From the NCBI GenBank assembly GCA_947447615.1, contig CANFJQ010000012.1, positions 1 to 36,584 on the forward strand: DNA of 36,584 nt. The letters run 5' to 3'. Position numbers and translations under genes: made by a program. Below the pieces are notes generated by a model. It was not told the DNA's origin. It was given only the letters and a program-made list of their open reading frames with translations, and did no database searches. Of this stretch, positions 26,578-33,160 are shown in pieces. Source of the DNA: Comamonadaceae bacterium (GTDB taxonomy: Bacteria > Pseudomonadota > Gammaproteobacteria > Burkholderiales > Burkholderiaceae_C). Positions within the stretch are counted from its first letter, which is position 1; every line of letters begins with the position of its first letter.

Positions 26578-27366
26578 TTATGGGCCAAACACAAAGGTTT
26601 CAATGGCTTGATAAGCCTCTTGCCCCGCGCCATAAAACATATGAAAACCCGAGCTGCAAACATCCTGGGCTTGACCTTCGCCGCCCTGAATGATCACGTA
26701 GCGCAGGCGCTGGGTATTGGTGCTGCGCTGCTCTTCAAAAACTTTGCGCGAGTTGTAATTCGTCGATTTGGCGCAGGCATCTTTTTCGTGGGCAAGAAAA
26801 AGGATAGATAACTGCGTTTTGTTATCAAAGCGAGCGCCATTGCGCGCAGAGCTGTAGATGGCGCCCGCAATCAAATCTGTCTTATTCTCTTTTTGCAGCA
26901 TCGCATAAAACTCCGTCAAGCTGGCAGCGCCATTGCTGTGGCCCATAAGCCACACCGGAACACCGTAGTTTGATTTGTAATAGCGAACCACCGATTCGAT
27001 GCGCGCCAAATGTTCAGCACTGGTGCGGGATATGGGGTACGTGGAGCCCACGGGTAAGGGTACCGGCGAATCAAAAACTACCACATTAAAACTACCGCTA
27101 CTTGCATTGCTATCGCTCAAGGGCTTAAGCGTTGCGCCATAAAAACCGCCTAGATTTTTGCGCTCTGGCGTTAAGCCAATGCGCCCCTCGCCTCCGGGTA
27201 TGTAAATGAGTGTTGCCTTTGGGGTGGACCCTGGCCATAAAAAGGTGAGAGTGGGATCCACATTACCAATTGCACCTGGCGTACTAAATGCGACTGGGAT
27301 GACTTGGGCTGAGGCGAAATGTGTGCTCGCAAAAAGTGCAAGTAAGCAGGTTATTAAAGAACGCAT
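26578..27366 (-). CDS. Secreted alpha/beta-hydrolase-like protein of unknown substrate
   Basis: A 262-residue protein with a clear Sec signal peptide (MRSLITCLLALFASTHFASA, cleavage likely after ASA). The mature part starts QVIPVAFSTPG. The nucleophile elbow G-x-S-x-G is seen as MGHSNGAAS, preceded by an oxyanion-type IYIPGGEGRIG strand-loop. A late histidine candidate lies in SSGFHMFYGAGQEAY, and an aspartate in HEKDACAK. The two cysteines at KDACAK and QDVCSSG could form a disulfide. A GGAGAG ribosome binding site supports the ATG at 27366. I do not recognise a named family. It follows the carbonic-anhydrase-like gene but is separated from it by a terminator. Confidence 0.75.
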   Translation of the reverse strand: MRSLITCLLALFASTHFASAQVIPVAFSTPGAIGNVDPTLTFLWPGSTPKATLIYIPGGEGRIGLTPERKNLGGFYGATLKPLSDSNASSGSFNVVVFDSPVPLPVGSTYPISRTSAEHLARIESVVRYYKSNYGVPVWLMGHSNGAASLTEFYAMLQKENKTDLIAGAIYSSARNGARFDNKTQLSILFLAHEKDACAKSTNYNSRKVFEEQRSTNTQRLRYVIIQGGEGQAQDVCSSGFHMFYGAGQEAYQAIETFVFGP

Positions 27367-27455
27367 TTTTCCAACTCTCCAAATTGATTTCCCATGGTAG
27401 CCGATGTCTGGATTAAGGGAGCAGTTCGCCATAAAAGCGCGTCCCTTGAGGCAAT

Positions 27456-27481
27456 AAAAAAGCCCCCTTGCGGAGGCTTTT
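27456..27481 (-). terminator. Rho-independent terminator after the carbonic-anhydrase-like gene
   Basis: Read leftward, AGCCTCC and GGGGGCT pair over seven positions (one G-U) round a GCAA tetraloop, followed by six T. It lies 20 bases after the stop of the 27501-28073 gene and ends that transcript before the hydrolase gene. Confidence 0.88.
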
Positions 27482-27500
27482 GAAGGAATAAATTCTCAGT

Positions 27501-28073
27501 TTAAGAGAAAGTTTCCAAGGTGCCATCTAGCGCCATCAGGCCCAATTGAGCACCCAGTGCCGGAAACTTTTCTTTCAATTGACGGCGAAACTCTAGCAAG
27601 GCTTCTTTGTGGGTTTCTGTTTCCGCAGCCGCGTTGGCAACTTTGGCCTCGCCATAGGCAATCTTCGCAGCGCCGCAGTCACGGTGGTTCACCACAATTA
27701 CTTTCTTGATATTGTGCAGTTGAATAGAAGCGCCCAGGTTTTCCCAAAAGGTCTTGCTCCATTCTTTAAATGCGGGAGCCACCACGCCGATGGATGCACC
27801 GGCAATAGTAAATGCGCTGTATTTACCGCTCAGGCCATCGCTGGCCTGCTTTTTATTGACCATATCTTGAAACCTGGGGTCAATGCAGGACAACACCATG
27901 GCTTCATAGTTACCAGATGCTGCTTGAACGCCAGCAGACAGCATGCCAATAGAACTGAACAAAACCGCGCCACCGGCAAGGCGCATAAATTCGCGGCGGG
28001 AATTGGTATTACTCAGCATATCGCCGCAGCAAATAGGTGCATAGGCGGAGGAATTTTTCTTGAACTTCATCAT
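27501..28073 (-). CDS. Beta-carbonic-anhydrase-like protein with Tat signal
   Basis: A 190-residue protein with a twin-arginine signal: NSRREFMRLAGGAVLFSS, then a hydrophobic stretch and an AQAAS-like cleavage region (here VQAASG). The mature part resembles small beta-class carbonic anhydrases. The zinc ligands are in LSCIDPRFQDMV (C-x-D-x-R) and VVNHRDCGAAK (H-x2-C), giving the Cys-His-Cys set plus the Asp-Arg dyad. It should therefore bind zinc and may hydrate CO2 in the periplasm. I chose the ATG at 28073, which has GGAG about 7 bases upstream; an ATG at 28019 gives a more typical short Tat n-region. The function of this exported group is not established to my knowledge. Confidence 0.8.
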   Translation of the reverse strand: MMKFKKNSSAYAPICCGDMLSNTNSRREFMRLAGGAVLFSSIGMLSAGVQAASGNYEAMVLSCIDPRFQDMVNKKQASDGLSGKYSAFTIAGASIGVVAPAFKEWSKTFWENLGASIQLHNIKKVIVVNHRDCGAAKIAYGEAKVANAAAETETHKEALLEFRRQLKEKFPALGAQLGLMALDGTLETFS

Positions 28074-28129
28074 CTTCGGCTCCAACGAGGTATGTAAAAC
28101 GGATAGGATTTAAAAAACGCGAATGCATG

Positions 28130-28148
28130 ATAATCAATAAATGATTAT
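28130..28148. promoter_or_regulatory. AT-rich inverted repeat upstream of the carbonic-anhydrase-like gene
   Basis: ATAATCA and TGATTAT are perfect 7-bp arms round ATAAA, 57 bases upstream of the chosen start. It is loosely like a Fur box but with a 5-base rather than 1-base centre. A TTGATT candidate -35 for the leftward gene overlaps it. An 11-base direct repeat, ATTTGCAAACG, occurs at 28147 and again at 28232. Confidence 0.4.
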
Positions 28149-28341
28149 TTGCAAACGCAGGGGTATTCGGACCCATGAATTTGAAGTTCTCGCAAATCAG
28201 CGCATTGCCGCTGTAAGGCGCCTGGATAGAAATTTGCAAACGGCTTTGAGAATTGGCATCGGTACAGGGCGTTACACGACCTAGCCGAAGGAATTGGCAG
28301 GCGGCGTCGATAAACTGACAGTTTTTAGCCGCAATGTTTTT

Positions 28342-28680
28342 TTATGCCTTATCGCCTGACAGTCTGCGAGCGAGGGGATGGCTGATATTCCCGTCGCCAT
28401 AGCTGCGCATTACCTCTGCAATCACGACCTGGTAACCCTGAAGCCACTGCCCCTGCCGCATTTTTGCCGCGAGGTGCGACGGGTGCTGTACCAAAGCTTG
28501 TAGGGCGTCGATGGATTCCCAGTAATACACATTGGAAACGAGTCCGTTGGCGGGATTTTCCCAGGCCTCCTCACCCAGATAGCCAGGAATCGATTTAGCA
28601 ATTTGGGCAATCTCAGCATCCAATGCATGAAAAGCGGTATCGAAATCGCCCTTGGCGAAGGTAAAAGTAGAGCTAAACAT
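28342..28680 (-). CDS. Small ABM/dimeric alpha-beta-barrel family protein
   Basis: A 112-residue protein resembling antibiotic-biosynthesis-monooxygenase (ABM) domain proteins. It has the pattern of a ferredoxin-like fold: FSSTFTFAKGDFDTAFHALDAEI, then SIPGYLGEEAWENP, then VYYWESIDALQALVQHPSHLAAKMRQG. The WESIDALQAL..HPxH segment is the clearest mark, since many such proteins read W-S-x-E-x-L-x-x-W/F-x-x-H-P-x-H here. These small proteins often oxygenate quinols or bind haem without cofactors, but the role cannot be told here. The start at 28680 was chosen because homologues begin near MFSSTF; nine further open codons precede it and there is no clear ribosome binding site. No partner gene is evident. 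Confidence 0.65.
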   Translation of the reverse strand: MFSSTFTFAKGDFDTAFHALDAEIAQIAKSIPGYLGEEAWENPANGLVSNVYYWESIDALQALVQHPSHLAAKMRQGQWLQGYQVVIAEVMRSYGDGNISHPLARRLSGDKA

Positions 28681-29138
28681 ATTTCTATATTGTCGATGAC
28701 AAGGCAATAGTGGCGCATTAGTTTGCTCAGACTGCCCGGATGCTGAACAAAAGAACCCACACTTGAAGAGATCCAGGGGATAAAACCTGCCCGTGTGCCA
28801 AACCTGGCCGCAGCGCGTAAGCTAATTTTGCGCTGTGATTGCCAGAAATTGATCTGTTTCTATTTGCCAACAGGCGCATGCCTTGCGGTTGCACACTGCC
28901 CACTGCGCTCGCTTAATCCAAACAATTTTTCGCCAGTAGCCCCTTTCCGTAGCGACTAATTCTCAATCCCCCCCAGGGGCATGCGCTTTGATTTTTATCG
29001 AAAAATTCGCTAGACAACTTAGATATGAATTCTCCGATAGCAGCTTGCTACCTTCGGATGATTAAGTACTTCCTTATTCTTAGTACTGATTGCGCTGCCT
29101 TGAGCTGATGTGCGGGCGAGAAGGGCGGCGTCGCGCGC
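28681..29138. other. 458-base gene-free region
   Basis: I see no coding signal here. It is more AT-rich than its neighbours from about 28980. It holds a two-tier dyad at 29034-29057 (CCGA-TAGCA...TGCTA-CCT-TCGG) and two AGTACT palindromes at 29065 and 29082. It contains the promoter of the ABM gene on the left side and of the DTW gene on the right, neither of which I could place. Confidence 0.5.
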
Positions 29139-29909
29139 ATGCGTGTACCCTCCTGGCCCATGCCACCGGTTTCAGCCCCACCCCATGCCGTTGCCCGCTT
29201 ACGCGCAGCGCGCCTAGATCGCAGTTCCAAGCCCTTTCTCGCGCGTGGTGGCATTAAAGGTGCCCGCTGCGACGGCTGTCGCCTGGTGCCTAGCCACTGT
29301 ATGTGTCATTTGCGCCCAAACCTATCAACGCAGGCCGGCGTGTGTTTATTGATGGCGGATATCGAAGCGCTCAAGCCCAGTAATACCGGGTGGCTGGTGG
29401 CTGATGTCCTTGTAGATACCTACGCCTTTGGCTGGGCGCGCACTGAAACCGACCCCGCGTTGCTCGCCTTGCTGGCCGACCCACAATGGCAGCCTTATGT
29501 GGTGTTCCCCGCAGAGTACGTGGCGCCGGAGCGTGTGGTGCACGCCGTGCACGAGGCGTCCGGGCCCAGTGCTAAGCGTCCCTTATTTATTTTGTTAGAC
29601 GGCACATGGGCAGAGGCGCGCAAGATGTTTCGCAAAAGCCCTTATCTGGACCGATTTCCCGTACTCAGCTTGTCGCCCGCCCAGCTCTCGCGTTACCAAC
29701 TGCGTCGATCGCATCGCGACGACCAGTTTTGTACCAGCGAAGTCGCCGCACTTTGTCTGGAACTAGCGGGCGAGGCCCTGGCCGCAGAAACATTGGACGC
29801 CTATTTGGACGTCTACACCCACCATTACTTGCGCGCCAAGCAGCAGCTACCGGTAGAGTGCGAAGGCCCGGCCTCTATGCGCTGGGGCGGTCTTGGCCAT
29901 GCCGCCTAG
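29139..29909 (+). CDS. tapT: DTW-domain protein, tRNA-uridine aminocarboxypropyltransferase (TapT/YfiP type)
   Basis: A 256-residue DTW-domain protein. Characterised members transfer the aminocarboxypropyl group of SAM to tRNA uridine (acp3U). The zinc-like cysteines are in ARCDGCRLVPSHCMCHL, and the DTW motif appears as ILLDGTWAEARKMFRKSPYLDRFPVLSLS, followed by the LRRSHRDDQFCTSEVAALCLE segment that closes the family pattern. About 40 Arg/Ala-rich residues precede the domain; the ATG at 29139 or the one at 29160 could be the start and neither has a strong ribosome binding site. The stop overlaps the stop of the convergent TetR gene. Confidence 0.85.
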   Translation: MRVPSWPMPPVSAPPHAVARLRAARLDRSSKPFLARGGIKGARCDGCRLVPSHCMCHLRPNLSTQAGVCLLMADIEALKPSNTGWLVADVLVDTYAFGWARTETDPALLALLADPQWQPYVVFPAEYVAPERVVHAVHEASGPSAKRPLFILLDGTWAEARKMFRKSPYLDRFPVLSLSPAQLSRYQLRRSHRDDQFCTSEVAALCLELAGEALAAETLDAYLDVYTHHYLRAKQQLPVECEGPASMRWGGLGHAA

Positions 29910-30559
29910 CGTATACCGGCTCGACTGACTTGCAAGGCTGATAATTGCGGCAACACCAGATCGGCAAATTTTTCACCGACGGCTCGTAGGTACTGCGTGC
30001 GTTCCTCATCGGATTCAAACTGACTGCCCAAAGGGCCGTCTAGCAATAGGCATGCAAGCCCATGCACATGCGCCCACAGAATGGTAGCCATGGTGGCGTG
30101 GGCCTTTTTGCCGTGCACGATGCCGCTCAGCCTATCTAACTCATCCCGCGCGCGGGCGCCGGACGCTTGCACCGCAGAAAACCTCTCAGGATCGCACACT
30201 TCGGGCCGGAACATGATGCGAAATACACCGGGTTGATCCAAGGCGAAGTTCACATAAGCGGCTGCCGACGCCACCAACACCGCCCGTACACCCAGGGTGG
30301 TGCTTAAGTCGTTGGCCTCTTTTAAACAGGCAGCGAGCGAATCGAATCCGTCAGCTACCAGTGAGGCGAGTATGGCCTCTCGATTTTCAAAATAGTGATA
30401 AGGCGCCTGGTGGGTGCAGGCAGCACGCCGCGCTACCTCCCGCATGCTGAGCGCCGCCGGGCCGCCTTCGTCCAGTAGCTGTCGGCTGGTTAGCAGCAAT
30501 TCGCGTCGCAAGTCCCGGGCGGGGTCCGCCTTGGGTCTTCCTAGGGTTTTGGTACGCAT
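29906..30559 (-). CDS. TetR/AcrR family transcriptional repressor
   Basis: A 217-residue regulator. The N-terminal HTH covers about residues 18-65 (LLLTSRQLLDEGGPAALSMREVARRAA, then THQAPYHYFENREAILASLVADGF), which is the TetR_N pattern. The C-terminal ligand domain resembles the WHG/TetR_C_33 type (GVYRIMFRPE-like segment, here GVFRIMFRPEVCDPERF). It is divergent from a DUF4188 gene. Between them lies a dyad with 14-bp arms that overlaps both putative promoters, so autoregulation plus control of the DUF4188 gene is the obvious model. The ligand is unknown. Confidence 0.93.
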   Translation of the reverse strand: MRTKTLGRPKADPARDLRRELLLTSRQLLDEGGPAALSMREVARRAACTHQAPYHYFENREAILASLVADGFDSLAACLKEANDLSTTLGVRAVLVASAAAYVNFALDQPGVFRIMFRPEVCDPERFSAVQASGARARDELDRLSGIVHGKKAHATMATILWAHVHGLACLLLDGPLGSQFESDEERTQYLRAVGEKFADLVLPQLSALQVSRAGIR

Positions 30560-30581
30560 TGCGCCGATTCTAGTTACCCGG

Positions 30582-30627
30582 CTTGACGGCGTCTAAATAT
30601 TAGTTAAAATAAATAGACGCTGTCAAG
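30582..30627. promoter_or_regulatory. Divergent promoter with paired TetR operators
   Basis: Arms at 30582-30595 and 30614-30627 are inverted copies matching at 13 of 14 positions, with an 18-base AT-rich spacer. Each arm contains a small GAC-N3-GTC palindrome. Rightward, TTGACG (30583-30588) and TAAAAT (30605-30610) are spaced 16 bases. Leftward, TTGACA (complement of 30621-30626) and TAATAT (complement of 30597-30602) are spaced 18. Each -35 lies inside an arm, so repressor binding would block both promoters. Confidence 0.75.
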
Positions 30628-30684
30628 CGCATAGTTCTTTCAAGTGCTGGACATTACATTTTTAATTTTTTGAATGGGATGCCC

Positions 30685-31155
30685 ATGATTTACAAAGACC
30701 GGATGACCGCAAAGATGGAGGGTGACTTTGTAGTTTTTCTGATCGGCATGCGGCTCAATAAGCCTTGGCTGCTGCACAAGCTATTGCCGGTCTTCGGCGC
30801 CATGCCCAAAATGCTTAAAGAGTTGTACACCCAACCGGAGCTGGGTTTTATTCACCATGAAATGTGGTTTTCGCGCACCATCATCTTGGTTCAATATTGG
30901 CGCTCCATAGAGCAATTAATGGAGTACGCCAAAAACAAAGACGCTGCGCATTTGCCAGCCTGGCAGGCCTTTAACAAAGCGATTGGCACCGACGGCACGG
31001 TCGGTATTTGGCACGAAACGTATAAAGCCGGCCCGGGTACGCACGAAAGTGTGTATGCCAATATGCCAGCATTCGGTCTAGGCAAGGCGGGCAGTTTGGT
31101 GCAGGCCAAAGGGGCTCTCAAATCTGCTGCGGATAGGCTGAGCATTGAGGCCTAA
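30685..31155 (+). CDS. DUF4188 family protein (monooxygenase af470-like)
   Basis: A 156-residue protein of the DUF4188 family, distantly related to fungal 'monooxygenase af470-like' proteins. The family pattern is clear: EGDFVVFLIGMRLNKPW, then LPVFGAMPKMLKEL, the WFSRTIILVQYWRSIEQLMEYA core, and the strongly conserved HLPAWQAFNKAIGTDGTVGIWHETY. The fold is probably a ferredoxin-like alpha+beta barrel. No biochemical role is established as far as I know. GGGA five bases before ATG 30685 guided the start; ATG 30679 is also possible. It is divergent from the TetR gene and under the shared operator, so it is probably the repressor's target. Confidence 0.85.
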   Translation: MIYKDRMTAKMEGDFVVFLIGMRLNKPWLLHKLLPVFGAMPKMLKELYTQPELGFIHHEMWFSRTIILVQYWRSIEQLMEYAKNKDAAHLPAWQAFNKAIGTDGTVGIWHETYKAGPGTHESVYANMPAFGLGKAGSLVQAKGALKSAADRLSIEA

Positions 31156-31161
31156 AAGTTG

Positions 31162-31184
31162 CTGCGCTTTTCACGCAAGCGCAG
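31162..31184 (+). terminator. Hairpin after the DUF4188 gene
   Basis: CTGCGCTT and AAGCGCAG form a perfect 8-bp stem round a 7-base loop, beginning 6 bases after the DUF4188 stop. There is no T-run on the right, so it may be a weak terminator or an mRNA end protector. The remaining gap to the next gene (31185-31318) shows nothing else. Confidence 0.4.
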
Positions 31185-31318
31185 GCCCCAAACCGAGGTG
31201 CTTGATTTAAGATGCCCTGCGCTGTAAGGCCATAGCACTGCGTGCACTGTGATTGCGCAATGGAGCGGGTGAACTTGGCTGTCATTACGGTACTTCTTCA
31301 ACAAAGCGAAACATTGCC

Positions 31319-31864
31319 ATGCGCATACCTGATTGGACTCCAGAACAAAAGCCACAACCCACTGATTTGGTGCAAGCCATATTGGAACGTCGCGGTGGCA
31401 CGCTGATCAATTTGGACAAAGCCTTGCTGTGGAGCGAACCTGTCGCCAGGGGGTGGAATGTCTATCTCAAGGCGGTGCGCACCGGTTTGCCCACCAGTCG
31501 CAAACTGCGCGAGCTAGGTATTTGCACCGTTGCGCTGTTGACCGGGGCGCACTATGAGTACCACCACCACGCCCCCGACTTTTTGGCAGCGGGCGGAAGC
31601 CAGGCCGAACTCGATGCTTTGCGCATGCACGTTGATGCCGACCCGCGCGCGGTACCTGCCGGTGATGTATGGGGCGATGTGGAAAAAATAATCATCCAGT
31701 ATGCCGCCCAGATGACGCTGGACGTGACCGTGAGCGATACGGTGTTTGCCGCCGTGCGCACGCATTTCGACCCGACGCAGATTGTCGAAATCACCAGCGC
31801 TATTGCTACTTACAACATGGTGGCCCGCATTTTGGTGGCGCTGCAGATCAGCCCTGAAAGCTAG
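31319..31864 (+). CDS. Carboxymuconolactone decarboxylase (CMD/AhpD) family protein
   Basis: A 181-residue all-helical protein resembling the CMD/AhpD-like superfamily. The core is LNKALLWSEPVARGWNVYL-like (here NLDKALLWSEPVARGWNVYL), then LRELGICTVALLTGAHYEYHHHAPDFLAAG. In AhpD-like proteins a CxxC pair sits in the active helix; here the position is occupied by YEYHHH, so the peroxidase chemistry is not expected. The HAP histidine is kept, as in the gamma-carboxymuconolactone decarboxylase-like members that read E-x-x-x-H. The role is unknown. It follows the DUF4188 gene by about 160 bases and may share its transcript. The ATG giving MRIPDWTPEQ was chosen because homologues start there. Confidence 0.8.
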   Translation: MRIPDWTPEQKPQPTDLVQAILERRGGTLINLDKALLWSEPVARGWNVYLKAVRTGLPTSRKLRELGICTVALLTGAHYEYHHHAPDFLAAGGSQAELDALRMHVDADPRAVPAGDVWGDVEKIIIQYAAQMTLDVTVSDTVFAAVRTHFDPTQIVEITSAIATYNMVARILVALQISPES

Positions 31865-31874
31865 CGCAGTGGCT

Positions 31875-31896
31875 GCCAGCCCTGGCTGGGGCTGGC
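31875..31896. terminator. GC-rich hairpin between convergent genes
   Basis: GCCAGCC and GGCTGGC form a perfect 7-bp stem round an 8-base loop in the 37-base gap between the CMD and TctC stops. No U-tract is present on either strand, so it is at best a weak bidirectional terminator. Confidence 0.4.
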
Positions 31897-31901
31897 CGTG
31901 C

Positions 31902-32885
31902 TCAATCGGCCTGGATGTTGTTGTCCTTCACAACTTTGGCCCAGATATTCATTTGTCGATCGATAAAAGCGCGTGCCACTTCGGGGGTGCCGCCCACCAC
32001 ATCAATGCCTTGCGCGTCCAGCCGCTTTGCGGTGTCGGGCATGCGCATGACTTTATTGATTTCTTCGTTCATCCTTTTGATGATTTCCGGGGGCGTCTTG
32101 GCGGGAGCGAGCACGGCCCACCAGGCCGGCGCGTCAAATCCGGCAAAACCGCTCTCGGCAAGCGTAGGTACATCGGGCAAATCGGGGGACCGTTTGGACG
32201 TAGTCACCACCAGCGGGCGCATGCGCTTGCTATCCACGTGGGGCTTGACCAAAAACACCGAGCCAATCGCCAGCGGAACATGGCCCGCTACTGCATCGTT
32301 CATCAAGGGACCGCCGCCTTTGTAGGGGATATGTTGAAAGTCCAGCCCGGCACTCTTGCCCAGCAATTCCATGGCCAGATGGCCCAGGCTGCCGGAGCCG
32401 ATGGTTCCGTAGCTCACGCCTTTTTTGGTTTTTGCGGCGGCCACTACATCGGCAAAAGTTTTGAATTCGGAATTGCTATTTGTCGCCAACACCATGGGCG
32501 CCGTGCCAATCAGCACTACCGGGGCCAGGTCTTTGCGCGAGTCATAGGTCAAATTGGGCATCAGGCTGGGATTGACGCCATGCGTGTCAAAGACCACCGC
32601 AAAGGTATAGCCGTCGGGCGCGGCCGCTGCGACGGCGGCCGTACCGATAGCACCAGAGGCGCCGCCTTTGTTCTCAACGATAACAGTTTGTCCCAGCTGA
32701 TGAGACAGTGGCTGCTCCAGTAGGCGCGCCACCTGGTCCACCGATCCACCGGGCGGGAAAACCGCCACCAGTTTGATCACTTGCTTGCTGGGCCAAGCCT
32801 GCGCTAGTGCGGGTTGGGCGCAGGCCAGCATCAGGGCTGCCGAAATGGCAATCAGAGGGGCGAGGGCGCGAATCTTCATTTTCAT
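31902..32885 (-). CDS. Bug/TctC-family periplasmic solute-binding protein
   Basis: A 327-residue extracytoplasmic binding protein of the Bug (Bordetella uptake gene)/TctC type that feeds tripartite tricarboxylate transporters. A Sec signal peptide is present (MKMKIRALAPLIAISAALML, cleavage near PALAQA). The mature part starts WPSKQVIKLVAVFPPGGSVDQVAR, followed by ENKGGASGAIGTAAVAAAAPDGYT, VSYGTIGSGSLGHLAMELL and HIPYKGGGPLMNDAVAGHVPL, all family marks. AGGAAAG precedes the ATG. No tctA/tctB partner is in the window, which is usual for Bug proteins in Burkholderiales. It diverges from the large FAD/GcvT gene across 275 bases. The ligand is unknown. Confidence 0.94.
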   Translation of the reverse strand: MKMKIRALAPLIAISAALMLACAQPALAQAWPSKQVIKLVAVFPPGGSVDQVARLLEQPLSHQLGQTVIVENKGGASGAIGTAAVAAAAPDGYTFAVVFDTHGVNPSLMPNLTYDSRKDLAPVVLIGTAPMVLATNSNSEFKTFADVVAAAKTKKGVSYGTIGSGSLGHLAMELLGKSAGLDFQHIPYKGGGPLMNDAVAGHVPLAIGSVFLVKPHVDSKRMRPLVVTTSKRSPDLPDVPTLAESGFAGFDAPAWWAVLAPAKTPPEIIKRMNEEINKVMRMPDTAKRLDAQGIDVVGGTPEVARAFIDRQMNIWAKVVKDNNIQAD

Positions 32886-33160
32886 AGTGCTTTCCTAAAG
32901 AGACTGGCGATGGGAGCTGGAGCATAAGTCCCCCGCCGGTGCCTGGACCTTGGGGTTTACGCCAAGCGGCGATCCTTTGGTCACCTTGGGCCCTAGAGCC
33001 AGGGCGATACGCCAGCGAGGTGAGGACCTGCGCCCAAGCCGCTGCCGATATTGTTAAAACGCCAGTCGCAATTGCATCGTTCCGGGTCGCTGGGTTCAAT
33101 ACACTGTCGGGTGGCCTCGGTGGCCCCCCAATTCCCCATTCTGTAGGAGCAAGCGCAAAC

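Noticed and set aside
28009-28239. 76-codon frame overlapping the start of the carbonic-anhydrase-like gene
   Set aside because: It is out of frame with the conserved gene and has no recognisable motif.
31746-32723. 325-codon frame opposite the TctC gene
   Set aside because: It is antisense to a gene with a clear signal peptide and family motifs, and is a shadow.
32939-33160. 74-residue N-terminal extension of the FAD/GcvT enzyme
   Set aside because: The frame is open, but it lacks homology-like sequence. A better ribosome binding site precedes ATG 33161, and the Rossmann strand normally begins within about 10 residues of the start.
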